DNA of 64,000 bases from Rosellinia necatrix (lineage: Eukaryota; Ascomycota; Sordariomycetes; Xylariales; Xylariaceae). The position numbers were made by a program, and so were the translations under genes. How positions within the stretch are numbered: the stretch's first letter is position 1; every line of letters starts with the position of its first letter. The stretch lies in assembly GCA_021209875.1 (NCBI GenBank), contig JAGYVD010000010.1, forward strand, positions 1,798,001 through 1,862,000, written 5' to 3'. The notes under the pieces were generated by a model. It made no database searches. It saw nothing but the letters and a program-made list of their open reading frames with translations, and was not told the origin of the DNA. Positions 33,451 to 44,451 of this stretch are shown piece after piece.

Positions 33451-34698
33451 ATGCCTGCCTTATATTTCTTGTACGCGTCTTTTCTGCTCTTCTCCATCGG
33501 GGTAGCCTGCCCATTTCACGAAGGGGCAAATGTAGCCGTCGACTACACCTCCATAGCGGCCAAGAACAATAATTTCCGATCAATGCAACGAGGTGTTCCT
33601 CGTACCGAAGGCAAGATAGCGATCGGTAACGTACGAGTGTTTGACGGGCATCGACTACTCCCCAAAACCACAGTGGTTGTCGAAGGCGACACGATTAGCA
33701 GCATCGGGCCTTGCAGCGGCGCCGGAATGCACATCGATGGACATGGCGGCGTCCTTTTGCCGGGGTTCATAGACACACATGCGCATCCCAGCAATATTAC
33801 CGATCTCCAGGATTTGAGTCGTTATGGTGTCACTACCGCGATGCTTATGGCTTGTTTCCAGTCACAGCTATGCCAATCGTTGAAGAACCATACTGGCTTA
33901 GTAGATGTTGTGGTGGGGTCGCTGCCGGCCGCCGCACCGGGCAGCCTGCACGGGAACATTGTTGCTGCCGTCGATGGCAATGGGGATCGCCTAGTCAACA
34001 ACGCTACCATGGCTCCGCAATGGATGGATGATGCAGTATCTTGGGGACCCGATTTCGTCAAGCTCATCGCCGAGTCTCCAGGTTTGGACCAGACAACATT
34101 AGATGCCCTAACGGAGAGAGCTCATGAGCACGGGAAGCGTGTGGCTTGCCACGCGTCGGCGCTTGATGCTTACGATCAGGCAGTAACAGCCGGCGTCGAC
34201 AGTGTCCAACACGCGCCACTTGATAAAGCGATTTCTGTCGACACAACGAGGCGCATTGCTTCCCGGGGGATTGTCGCGACTCCGACACTCACGATCTTGC
34301 GCGCCATAAGCGATTCGTCGCCGCCGGGAACACGGAACTATACAGCTGCAGAGGAGACGGTGCGACGCCTAAAGGAGGCTGGCGTCCCTATCATGACTGG
34401 CACGGATGCAAATCTTGTCCAGGGTCTCATCGCGGTCGTGCCTTTTGGGATAAGCCTCCACGAGGAGCTCCAACTGCTCGTCAATGCAGGGCTGGCGCCG
34501 ATTGAAGCCTTACGGGCGGCCACCTCGGTCGCAGCGAAACACTGGGGTTTGAGAGATAGGGGTGTGATAGCCCCAGGAAAGCGTGCAGATCTTGTGCTGC
34601 TTTCTGGGAACCCGGTCGACGACATCGGGGCCACGAAGACGATCCAAAGGGTCTGGCTTGCCGGTGTGGAATTCTCTGGGGCGATAGGAACGTTCTGA
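33451..34698 (+). CDS. Secreted metal-dependent amidohydrolase (imidazolonepropionase-like subfamily)
   Basis: Binuclear-metal amidohydrolase with a TIM-barrel core; 415 aa, no intron. An N-terminal signal peptide (ALYFLYASFLLFSIGVAC, residues 3-20) suggests secretion. The metal ligands can be followed: HxH at residues 110/112 (FIDTHAHPS), the likely carboxylated Lys204 (PDFVKLIAES), His234 (VACHAS), His254 (QHAPLD) and Asp319 (TGTDAN). The C-terminal beta-sandwich closes with APGKRADLVLLSGNPVDD. All catalytic residues are present, so it should be active. Relatives include prolidase-like and amide-cleaving enzymes; the substrate cannot be read from sequence. The divergent zinc-cluster gene next door suggests inducible expression. 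Confidence 0.93.
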   Translation: MPALYFLYASFLLFSIGVACPFHEGANVAVDYTSIAAKNNNFRSMQRGVPRTEGKIAIGNVRVFDGHRLLPKTTVVVEGDTISSIGPCSGAGMHIDGHGGVLLPGFIDTHAHPSNITDLQDLSRYGVTTAMLMACFQSQLCQSLKNHTGLVDVVVGSLPAAAPGSLHGNIVAAVDGNGDRLVNNATMAPQWMDDAVSWGPDFVKLIAESPGLDQTTLDALTERAHEHGKRVACHASALDAYDQAVTAGVDSVQHAPLDKAISVDTTRRIASRGIVATPTLTILRAISDSSPPGTRNYTAAEETVRRLKEAGVPIMTGTDANLVQGLIAVVPFGISLHEELQLLVNAGLAPIEALRAATSVAAKHWGLRDRGVIAPGKRADLVLLSGNPVDDIGATKTIQRVWLAGVEFSGAIGTF

Positions 34699-35883
34699 GC
34701 GCCCGGTGCTCTCCGTGGTGCCTAATTATGGCTTCCCACGACCAATAGAAAACCCGATCAAAGCGTAACCTGCATTTGTTGACCCCTTGTGACCCGGGTT
34801 GGGGGCCAATCACTGTCCAGCAGGCAGCCTTGGGTCTGGAACAGCTGTGATATGATTTCTGTAGGTGCCCAAGGCTACCTAACTTACCTAAGGCAAGGTA
34901 GCGTTCACTGGCCCCAGAACTTGTTCGAAGATACACTTTGAATCAACAGACGATGGAGGGGCAAAGGGGAGGGGGGGTGTGGGTTGGTTAACTGCTATTA
35001 ATTTCAAGATGAGTCCGTGCTGACGTTTTAGCTCGTTTCTTTCCGGCCTTGGCACATATGTATGTATGTTTTAAATTAATATACGCACACTTAACGCGAT
35101 TAAGCAATCACCTGGGCAGGTGACTTCGTGTCAGTCAGGGAGCGTACATTCGAGGTAACTAAGTACCTACCTGCGGTATTGGTTGACTGTATCAGGTACC
35201 TTATAAGCACTGTGGCCACGTTACCCCGAAACCCAAAACAAAACAAACATTGTTAGGGAGAGCCTAGAGGAAAGCAGGTGCCTACACATGCACATCTGTA
35301 CACTACCTCACTACAACCCACCACGCCGGTAGCGGGACCCACTCAAAGTAGATCTGTTCCCGTACGTACCTGGGTACCTTGGGTAGCGGAGCTTCGGTAC
35401 CTATTCTAGGCACAAGGCTTCTAGGCAGAAAGGGAGGTAGGGCACCTGCCTGCCTACCCACATACACACACAGATACATACCTACATACATACCTACATA
35501 CATCATAGGTATCTGCCGGCCACAGTAATGGCCGGCGCAGCCTTAACCTTCCATGCTACCATCTCCTTCTTCTTCTCTCTTCCAACCCCTATGTCTCATA
35601 CGCGTTGACAAGGCTCTCTGTCCGTCATCTCGCCGGTCGCCCAATCATTCGCATTGAATGCGCCTCCGCCCGATCCGGCTAGAGACATCCGAGCCCCGGG
35701 GCAGAAACATTTGGGGGCAGAACACGACACTCTGTTCAACCTGGGACGGATAGGCAAGCAGTCAGTCTTTTATTGCCAGCCTGCCCGCCTTCCTCGATCC
35801 CACGGCACTGCACTCCCACCCATCCGCTCTGGTTGCTGAACTACCGACGCTCTTGACGGCTTGCACATGCGTCGGCCACCGAG
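34699..35883. other. Intergenic spacer before SNF2 gene
   Basis: Amidohydrolase 3' flank and SNF2 upstream region. Contains a G-run near 34969, ACCT microsatellite words near 34870-34905 and 35160-35200, and an ACATACCT-type repeat near 35455-35512. No gene supported. Confidence 0.5.
35455..35512. repeat. ACATACCTACAT simple repeat
   Basis: Run of ACAC, ACATACCT and ACATACAT words, about 55 bases, in the spacer before the SNF2-family gene. Confidence 0.75.
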
Positions 35884-36563
35884 ATGTTCAAGCAACAACA
35901 GCCATCGCCCCAACGGCCGTCGCCGATACAGCCAGACCCGCGCTTCCTCGCATCGTGCGCCCGCTGTGGGGGGCCGGATGCCGGCGTGGGCTGCGATGGC
36001 TGCGATACAACCGCCTACTGCTCTCTTCTCTGCCGGAACGACGACCTGAGAAGACACCAGGATACTGAGTGTCCCCGTACCTTGGGCCATATCTTAAACC
36101 ATCCGATCCTGCAGCCGCACGCCTTGAACTACTACCAGGTCGAGCCCCATGATGCCTTTAATTACTACCCGGTCGAACCGGCCCATACTTTCAATTACTA
36201 CCCCCCGGAACCCATGTTCCCCTTCAGTTTCCACACAGCCGAACCCCATCACCAAGATGTGAATCTTGTTCGAAACGCGGTCGATGCCGAAAGGCCTCAC
36301 ACGGGGGATAGCCTCCCCCAATATGCGCCAAACGGTCTGCACCCGCCCGACTTGTCCTCGCCCGACCTCCCTCCAAATTATAATATCTACGATGAGAAGG
36401 AACAGGAAGCCATTCGCAACCTCTTGGATGTGCCCGATGTGGATATCCCTATATCGGACCGCCAGAAGGAACCTATTGCTCTGAGAAGGAGGCTAATGCC
36501 ACACCAACACGTTGGCCTGACGTGGCTAATCAACCAAGAGAAGAGCCCTCATAAAGGTGGCAT

Positions 36564-36594
<31 letters not shown>

Positions 36595-38985
36595 ATTCAG
36601 GCCCTTGCTTTAATTCTTTGTCGCCCACCCGAAGACGGTACCCGCAAAACTACGCTTATCGTGGTTCCGACATCGTTACTTCGCCAATGGGAGCAGGAGA
36701 TCGACGATAAGGTGAAGCCCGGCCACAAGCTTAAGACCATAATTTTTCATAGTTCCAAGAAACGGGGCATGACGGTCGCCAGGTTGCTCTCATATGACAT
36801 CGTTATAACGACCTACGGTACCCTCGCGCACGAGTGGAAGCAGATGTACGAGAATCGAAAGACCGAAGGCGGTATGCTTCTAGCATCTCACGCGATATTC
36901 CATCGTATCATTCTTGATGAAGCCCATAATATCAAGAATCGAAACTCGCAGTCTTCCAGGGCCGTAGATCGTTTGCACGGAACCTATCGGCTCTGCATGA
37001 CGGGAACGCCTCTGATGAACCGGCTCGACGAAATTTACCCTCTGATCCGCTTCCTTCGTATTGATCCATACCGAGAATGGGATCACTTCAGGAAAAATCT
37101 CATGTCTATTAAAGGGGGTGAGGCGGGGGCTATGAAGAAGCTTCATGTTCTTCTTGGTCGCATCCTTTTGCGTAGAACCGAGAATACCCTGGTTGATGGC
37201 CAGCCCATATTAACCCTACCGGAATTGACTATCCACACCGTAGAGGCCGTTTTCGACAAGGACCAACGAGAATATTATACGGCCCTGGAGCAGCGCTCGC
37301 AAATACGGATGAACAGGTACCTGAAGGAAGGCACAGCTACTCGTAACTATTGGTACATTCTGCTTCTAATTCTTAGGCTCCGGCAATGCTGCTGTCATCC
37401 CTATCTAATCAAAGACCATGCCATTCCGGAAGGGGTGAATATGACGCCTGAAGAGATGACTAAGTTATCTCGAAAGCTGGCGAAACGCGTTGTCGACCGA
37501 ATAAAACAGCAAAAGAGCTTTGAATGCCCAATGTGCCACGGAACCACCGAGAACCCTGTCATTATCTACCCCTGTGGACATCACATGTGCGGAGACTGCA
37601 TCACAAACATGGTATCCGTCCGAGAGCCAGGTATGGATGCCGAGGGTGATGACGGCGACGGCGCATCAATGGGGCAATGTCCCATGGATGGATGTAACGA
37701 GTCAGTCGACTCTAAACGCGTTATTTGCTACAAGAATTTCGCCCAGGTGCATCTCCCCGATAATAATAGGGAAGACGACACCTTAGATGAAGAGGACGAT
37801 GAAACGCTAGGCGAGGAGGATGCAGATGAAGCGGGAAATCTCAAAGATTTTGTCGTCTCGGATGAATATGAAAGTAGTGATGAGGAGGATCTTGATAACA
37901 GCCTGCATTCCGCCGATAGATCGGGTTATACCTCTCCCGCGTCAAGAATGTCGAACAACGGTCTGGGTAGTGGACGTAACCCAGAGGACCAATGGGGTCT
38001 TACTCGTCTTCCAGTGGAAGATCTTGATTCCGATGATTCTTTGCCACCTATCGAGGCATGTTTTTCACACCTCAAGAAGTCAGAGTCCACTGAAGTCAGT
38101 CCGAAAACACCCCTTAGAGACCTTTCGGATACCGGAAGGAATAAGAGGAATAACACGGGGTCTTCTGGTGCCCGGCGACGCACGAGAGATACTATAGGCT
38201 ACGTCACGGACTCTGAAGGTGACAGCTCCGATGGGGATAATAGCACTCCTTCGAGCCAGAAAAGGAAAAGACGAGTCACAAAGGCTGTAGCAAAACCCAA
38301 AAAGAAGGTGAAGAATAGCGGCAAGGGCAAGGGCAAGGGCAAGGGACGACGAACTGAACTCACGCTTGGTGCTCTGAAGAAGTCAAACCTGACCAGTGCC
38401 GCTGCTAAGCAGCGATATTTCAATGGGCTTAGAAAGGACTGGGAACCGAGTGCAAAGACTGATAAAGCGATGGAGTTGTTGGGAGAGATTCGGCGAGACT
38501 TCCCAGATGAAAAAACACTTGTCTTCAGCCAGTTCACGTCGTTTCTTGACCTCATGGAAATACCTATTTCAGATGATGGGTACAATTACCGACGCTACGA
38601 TGGCAGTATGTCTAACGGCGACAGAGATGCGGCGGTCGATGACTTTATGAAGAAACCTGAGGTGAAGGTCATGCTAGTGAGTTTGCGGTGCGGCAACGCA
38701 GGCTTAAACTTATATGCGGCGACCCGCGTCATCATGCTCGATCCATTTTGGAATCCGTCGGTTGAGGACCAAGCTATCAAGCGAGCTCACCGACTAGGCC
38801 AAACTAAACCCGTCATCGCGTATCGAATCCTGGTCGCGCAGACGGTGGAGGATCGCATTCTTACATTGCAGGAGAAGAAAAGACAGCTCGTCAATGACGT
38901 ACTCAACGCAGAAGCCCGGAAGGGCTTGAGTCGTTTGAGCATATCGGAGCTGGCTGGCTTGTTTGGTATTAATTTGACTCGTTGA
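35884..38985 (+). CDS. SNF2-family ATPase with N-terminal MYND finger and internal RING (Rad5/Uls1-like)
   Basis: Large DNA translocase with a ubiquitin-ligase-type RING between the helicase lobes; 1033 aa, single exon. Domains in order: MYND zinc finger at residues 25-63 (Cys 25, 28, 37, 40, 46, 50; His58; Cys63); a short NYY(P/Q)xEP repeat at 82-110; SNF2 N-lobe with Walker A DDMGLGKT (230-237) and DEAH box (345-348); RING at 548-604 (CPMC, CGHHMC, then CPMDGC, with four rather than two residues between the last Cys pair); a long acidic Ser/Asp and Lys/Arg linker (about 630-830) with nuclear-localisation-like basic runs; and helicase C lobe (TLVFSQFTSFLDLME, CGNAGLNLYAATRVIMLDP, RAHRLGQTKPV). 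Relatives act in DNA-damage tolerance or SUMO-targeted ubiquitination. The MYND finger is not part of Rad5, Rad16 or Uls1. Confidence 0.93.
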
Positions 38986-39418
38986 GCGGGAGCGGGTACG
39001 GGTACGACTAGCCCCTGAAATGGATGGTTTTGCCCTGACGGAAGGGCGTCGTCTTTACAATTTGCACTGGGTTCGGCGTTAGGAGGCAGATGATATCCCC
39101 TGAGCTTTGATGATGGTAAAACGTGCGTTGTATTCAGACTGGGTTTTCTTCTAACATGATGGAGATTTTCAATACGCCGTATCGGCTGTGGGGTAGGTAT
39201 TACAATACTCTGGCTACTAGAACAAGGTCACAGTGTTAGGATCGGTATCGGAATGTTTCGTATGAAATCAAAATAGAATTGAATAACATGCTTTCACGAA
39301 ACTGGCGCTTCGGATTAGATCTACCTAATCACTCATAAACATTGGACAATGGCGATAATATTATCAATCCCATTGCAATCTTTTCATCTCGCCGTCGCCT
39401 ATAAGCAGCTTTCACTCT
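38986..39418. other. Convergent spacer
   Basis: 433 bases between the stops of the SNF2 gene (+) and the TRI14-like gene (-). AT-rich middle; nothing else seen. Confidence 0.5.
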
Positions 39419-41079
39419 CTAGCGCGGTTTGACCAGCGCATCCAGCTGGGCTGTGATGTCGACGAGTGGGAATGAGGTCCGATTCCCAGCCGACGTGCCC
39501 GGCACCAGGGCATCCGTAAACCACTCCTCGACCATAAACACGCTACCGGCGATCTCGACGGCGGCGGTCACGAGGCCGCCACTGGCCGCCACGTCGGCCG
39601 GGTTCGGGATACGGCCCAGGAACTCGGCGCTGCGCCACCCACCGCCCCCCTTGCCCGCCACCACCACGGTCCCGGACCGCAACACCGACACGCCAGCGCC
39701 GTGCTCGGCGATCAGGAGGACCTCGCGGCCGTACTTGGGCGGGAGATAGATGGCGTCGCCAGGGCGGATAACATCATTATCATCATCGTCATCATCATCA
39801 TCGTTCGCCGACGGGTAGGCGATGGGGACGGGCGTCGGCACGCCCCGCGCCGCGCCCATGTCGAACCTGTAGAGCGCGCCGCCACCGCCGCCACCGCCTC
39901 CGCCCCGCGCGTCGGCGACGAGGAGCGTGGTCTCGTCCGCGGCCGCGAGGCCCGTGTACCCCACGACCTCGTGGTCGGGCGCCGCGGGGACGTACCACTC
40001 TTCCACATAACCACCACCACTACCACTACCACCACCACCACCACCGCCGCCGCCGCCGCCGTCGCCGCCGTCGCCGGACACGCGGAGCAGCGTGCCCGGG
40101 TACGTGCCGAGCACGTAGACGTTGCCGCGCGCGTCGTGCTCGACGTCCTGCGGCCCGCCGTACCGGCCCCCCGACACGGCCGTCAGGTTCGCCGCCCACA
40201 GCAGCCGCCCCGCCGCCGCGTCCCAGCGCAGGATGTAGTTGTCGCCCGACACGTCGCGGCCCGCCGTCTCGCTAGTAGGGGTTAGCGTCTTTTCGTCTTC
40301 GTCTTCGTCGTCATCATCGTCGTCGTCGTTATCATCGCTCGCTATAGATTGGGATGGGAGGGTGCTTTTTATTTTTTTATTTTTTTAATTTTTGCTTAGC
40401 TTACTGTGCTGGCGCGGCATCGACGAGGATCGTGATCTCGTCCGTACCAGCGCGGTCGCCTCTGCCGCGGCTGGCGTAGGGATCCCACTACGGCTCCTAG
40501 AGTTAGTAACAACTTTTCTTTCTTTTTGGGGGAGGAGGGAGGAGGGGGGAGGAGGGGAGCCTAGTGAGAATAGAACACTTACGGCCACGCCGCCAATGTG
40601 GAAGGGAACTGTTCGCGTTATATTGGGGAATTCGATTGTTGATACGATTGACCCTTTGTACGGGTCGTAGACCACCACAGACGCATTGTAGAGGGCGCCG
40701 ATATCTGAGAGGGGTTTTTTTTTTTTTTTTTTTAGCATAGCTCGCGACTGCGTGGGTTGGTATTTTGGGCGGCAGGCGCATATCTAACCCAGGGATGTCG
40801 TCAGGGCCTAATCTTCTGAGATACTTACTGTGATTGCGTCAGCTATAATGTTCAGACATGGATTTTGAAGGTGGCGATAGCTCTCCTTCCCATTTGCTCT
40901 CATACATACCATAGAAGGCAGGATTGCTCGTCAAAGTCGACGTTCTCCGGATACAGCTGATAAGAGTCGATGGTGATCGTGCCGTTCCCGAAGGGTGGGC
41001 ATGGCGCCTTTGGACGCGAGAACGGATGGCCCGAGGCCACGGCCAGGAGCCATGCTACGTAGAATAAGACGGCGAACAT
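39419..41079 (-). CDS. TRI14-like secreted beta-propeller protein
   Basis: Resembles the TRI14-like family, quinoprotein-type beta-propellers of unknown activity named after a trichothecene-cluster gene. Exons: 40910-41079 (signal peptide MFAVLFYVAWLLAVASG), 40583-40704 (YNASVVVYDPYKG ... HIGGVA), 40405-40487 (WDPY ... ITILVDAAPA) and 39419-40271 (ETAGRDVSGDNYILRWD ... EEWFTDALVPGTSAGNRTSF). Junctions 2-3 and 3-4 restore the family motifs GGVAWDPY and AGRDVSGDNY exactly. Exon 1 ends in phase 2, but exon 2 needs phase 1, so a micro-exon or a sequence error in the 205-nt gap is unresolved. The last exon has three trinucleotide expansions (poly-Gly twice, poly-Asp once) in loop positions. Function inferred only from family resemblance. 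Confidence 0.75.
39770..40065. repeat. Trinucleotide repeats inside the TRI14-like exon
   Basis: ATC/GAT triplets at about 39772-39806 (poly-Asp), CCG/CCA triplets near 39882-39904 (poly-Gly) and CCA/CCG triplets near 40010-40075 (poly-Gly/Ser). All keep the frame open. A further CGT/CTT triplet run at 40286-40335 lies in the adjoining intron. Confidence 0.85.
40715..40733. repeat. Poly-T run of 19 in intron 1 of the TRI14-like gene
   Basis: Homopolymer immediately upstream, on the coding strand, of the exon-2 acceptor CCCCTCTCAG. Length errors here would not change the exons, but a micro-exon next to it may be hidden. Confidence 0.85.
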
Positions 41080-41664
41080 CGCGCCGGTCTACTGGCAGTT
41101 GAAAAATAATCATATAGGTATCTGTCAACGCATGATATGACGTCCTGACGAGAAGGGGGCGTGTTAAGTATGAAACCCCGCTCCTTTTATGAAATAGCCA
41201 GTTCTCCTAGATATGTTTATTATCAGCTCCCATCTTTTGTCCCCGTGTTTCTTTGGGTGCCCCCTCATTTCGTATGCACGTCCGTCACCGCGATGATTGA
41301 GCTGAGGCGCGCCTCGGCTAAAGTGGATTTGGGGTTGATTATTTACAGCTGCCCAGGGGAAGGAAGAGTTGGGAGTCTAGATTGGGGCTTTCTTGCTCCC
41401 TATTCAACCGGCCGAAGATTGCTATATTCTCGGGCCACAGGCAGGTATATTGTAGGTAACCATATCCTTGTTCATACTGCCTGACTGTAGGATGACTTAT
41501 TCGGTCGTGAATTTTCCCCAGGCACGTTATATGAATTGGAGGCTAATAGATGATATCCCTAATTTCTCTGTCATCCATTACGTCCGTGCCGTTTATACTA
41601 CCCGTTCCCCCGTGCCGCTTTACGAAGATAGCAGAATTACTAGATAGTCGCGTGTTGACTGTCT
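41080..41664. other. Intergenic spacer, TRI14-like / isochorismatase
   Basis: 585 bases between two minus-strand genes. A 107-codon plus-strand frame at 41161-41484 has no family features and I treat it as chance. Confidence 0.45.
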
Positions 41665-42972
41665 TCACATCCTCTCGCGTTTAGCTTCAATGCTCTTGTT
41701 TTGAAGTAACTGCTTGCCATTCTCTTCCTGCTCTCTGCCGTTACAAAAGCCCCTGCTATCCGTTACAAAACCATAGCATTCCTATAAAAATGGTCAGTAT
41801 CGTCATTCATAAGAAGTGATGGGCCTATCATTTTAAAATTGAGACAAGCATATGTGACTGGTAGTGAAATATCAAGGCTGTCATCTGGAAAACTTACAGA
41901 CACATTCCGAGCCGTGACCTCTTTCCCGCCAGGTGTATTCGTTGCGCAGCAGTCTTCTAACATCAGGCAGTCGAAGCCGCGGTTGTAGGCGTCGAAGAGC
42001 GTTCCTAAGACGCACTGGTCGGTATTGACACCGGCAAATATCAGCGTGCGGAAGCTTTCTTTGACCGCCTTATGCAACGGGGATTCATTTGTCCACAGAC
42101 CCGAGATACGGTTCTTGGAGCAGAATATATCATTCTCTTGGTCGCTGGCCACAAGGAGCGGCTCGTAGAGCTCTGCATTCCACGATCCAGCCACTGATAG
42201 TTGGGGTCAATAATTGATGTATTCGGCACAAGGAGTTTGTGCAACGGGATTATAACTTGAGTAAGAGACCTCACCGTGGTTGGAGGTGAAATAGAGGATA
42301 CTCGGGGGAGAGCATGAGACGGTGAAATTTATAAGACACTACTTACTCAGGAGCTTGCCGCGGCCTAAACCCATGTCTGAGCCAAAGCCAGCACGCGTTT
42401 GCCCCTTATTATCTTGCACCTCGCCATTTTTATTCGCAGAGTCAATAAGTTGACTGGAGAAACTGCGATGAACAGCGGGTGGCATGGTTAGAAGATCTGA
42501 TTCCGTCAAGCCCCAGTTCAACCAGATAATCTAGACGAGGTCAGCTCACTTCATTCCCTGTTCCCCCACAACTCCTGCGGATATCTAAGTTCCTGGACTA
42601 TTAAATTAAGGGACTTTTACAGAACGAACGTCATATATAGTGAAATGCGAGAACATGACAAGGTATCTGATACAACATCCCTACCTTGATTCCAAGCTTT
42701 CTGCATTTCGCGACGACTTCCACAATACGCTCAGCCGCCTTGAGGCCGTCGGGGTGATTATTGCATCGCTGGTCTAAGAAGAAGTTCTGCATATCAACGA
42801 CAACCAGTGCAGTAATTTCCGGTTGTATAATAATGGCTGTACCAGGCCGACCTTGAGTGGTCTCGAAGGAGAAGGACGGCGCAGGCCCATCGCGGGTAAG
42901 ATCGTATAGCTTCTTGTCCGGGTAGTATACCCATGCGTCACCCGGGGCACCGAATACTAGCGGTAAAGTCAT
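41665..42972 (-). CDS. Isochorismatase-family cysteine hydrolase
   Basis: Cysteine hydrolase of the isochorismatase/nicotinamidase-like superfamily. Four exons: 42685-42972, 42347-42530, 41898-42193 and 41665-41781; 294 aa. Junctions rebuild family motifs: KLGIK|IIWLNWGLTESDL, GKLL|MAGSWNAELY and NVS|ECYGFVTDSRGF. Catalytic triad candidates: Asp60 (ALVVVDMQNFF), Lys184 in CSKNRIS and the nucleophile Cys218 in GVNTDQCVLGT. The Met at 42972 (MTLPLVFG) is preferred to the in-frame Met at 43008 because the family begins near here with a (T/P)LVFG-like strand. Introns are long for this window (154, 153 and 116 nt). No signal peptide. Substrate unknown; family members hydrolyse isochorismate, amides or carbamates. 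It neighbours an RTA1 gene and a C6 regulator. Confidence 0.9.
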
Positions 42973-43487
42973 CTCAGTGATAAGGACATATCCCAGGACG
43001 AAGATCAAATGGTGGAATGGGGATCAGTTGAGGTGTGCCAACTTCCAAGAGCTACGAGCAATGGGCCGAGGTTGGGGGAATGAGGGGTTGGTTAATAAGG
43101 ATGGGATAAAATAACACCCGCAAGCTCGCCGATATACCTATCTATGCTGATGCCGTCTCTTGACATAGGAAAACTTGCAATGTATAACAGGATTTATTCC
43201 TTCTAAATTGCTATTCAATTCTACAATATCTCTCTCCCACCTGAATTACAACACTTGCCTGGCATAGATATTTAGGTATGCCCAGCATACCAAATAGAGG
43301 ATCGTCACCAGCGGCTCTCATACTTCTTTTCTACCCCAACCCCCAATTACTGGACTTTGTCGATTTCAAAGCTGCCCGCTTCGAGCATCGTTGGCTTTGG
43401 CGTAAAGTAATATATGACCCGAGCACTGACCCAAAGTATCCCCCCCCCCAAGCTTAGCTTAGTACACACAATGTGTACGTTGTGCAG
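42973..43487. other. Intergenic spacer, isochorismatase / RTA1
   Basis: 515 bases between two minus-strand genes. A C-run near 43440-43450. No gene supported. Confidence 0.45.
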
Positions 43488-44451
43488 TTACTGGGTGTCG
43501 CTGAGCAATCTGTGATTGAACTTTTCCCCCTTATCCAAGCTGCGACTATGGCGCACGAGCCTGGCTGGATGGAGTACCAAATAGATGACCATGACCAGCC
43601 ACATCAGAGCGGCGTCGAAGACGTAGATGAAGGCCTCGTTCGAGATGACAGTGCCGCCCTCGCCCTGGACGTATTCGACCGTGCGGACGATGCTCCGGAC
43701 GATGATCAGCAGCGTTACGAGCATGACCGCCCTGAAGTGGTTCTTCCAGTTGATGGTCGTGTTCCGGAGGATGAAGCGGGTCGGCTCGCGCTCGGTCCGA
43801 TGCGTCATCAGCCAGGTGATGAACATGAAGACGGCCAGGGCACCGAGCTGGGCCAGCAGGCCGCCCAGCACGATCTTCTTGCTCAGCTCGATGGCGGACG
43901 GCTCGCCCGAGGCGGGGAGGACGGAGCCGGCCAGCTGTGTCCCGAGCGTGCCCAGGTCGATGAGGACATATAGGGGCGTCAGCACCCTCGGGCTGATCGG
44001 CATGTGGTCGCGAGCGCCCACGGCGACCGTTATCCGCCCGAGCGTCATGTATACCGTGGCCGCGAGCAGGGGAGCGGCGGCGAGGAGGAGCAGGTTTTGG
44101 AGGATCCAGGGGCCGACTTTGTCGGGAGAGTCGTGTGACATGGCACGTCCGTAGTAACCAAAGATCTCGGCTGTTGCGCAGCGGAGGGGAGAGGAAAGAG
44201 GTAAGCTTCTGAACGACCACGCCCGTCACCGCAGGGTAAGGAGATGATGGGCCACGCTTACCGATGCCACCAAGGATGAAGGGGATAAAAGACCATGCTC
44301 GGAGGTAGACGAGGTAGACGACGTGCCCGAGAGTCGCGAGCGCGAACAATGCTAAGAAGGCGAACCCGGCCTCTTTATTTGGTCGGTACTCGTAAAAGAC
44401 GACGACCATGGTCCCATTCACGATGGGACCGAAGGGGCCTTCGTCAGCCAT
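43488..44451 (-). CDS. RTA1-family seven-helix membrane protein
   Basis: Fungal RTA1-like (lipid-translocating exporter / aminocholesterol-resistance) family, plasma or vacuolar membrane. Two exons, 44262-44451 and 43488-44170, with a 91-nt intron; 290 aa. The join gives the family signature GGIAEIFGYYGRAMSH. Other hallmarks: LLLLAAAPLLAATVYMTLGR (helix), RSIVRTVEYVQGEGG, EAFIYVFDAALM and a terminal VLHPARL. I count seven hydrophobic helices. The start MADEGPFGPI at 44451 is preferred to the upstream in-frame Met (44514), which would add a Lys/Asn-rich stretch unlike the family. It is divergent from a Zn2Cys6 gene 747 bases away. Members confer tolerance to toxic sterol-like or lipophilic compounds; the exact cargo here is unknown. 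Confidence 0.93.

Noticed and set aside
43473..44154. Plus-strand frames opposite RTA1
   Set aside because: Composition is that of the reverse complement of a GC3-rich gene; no family match.
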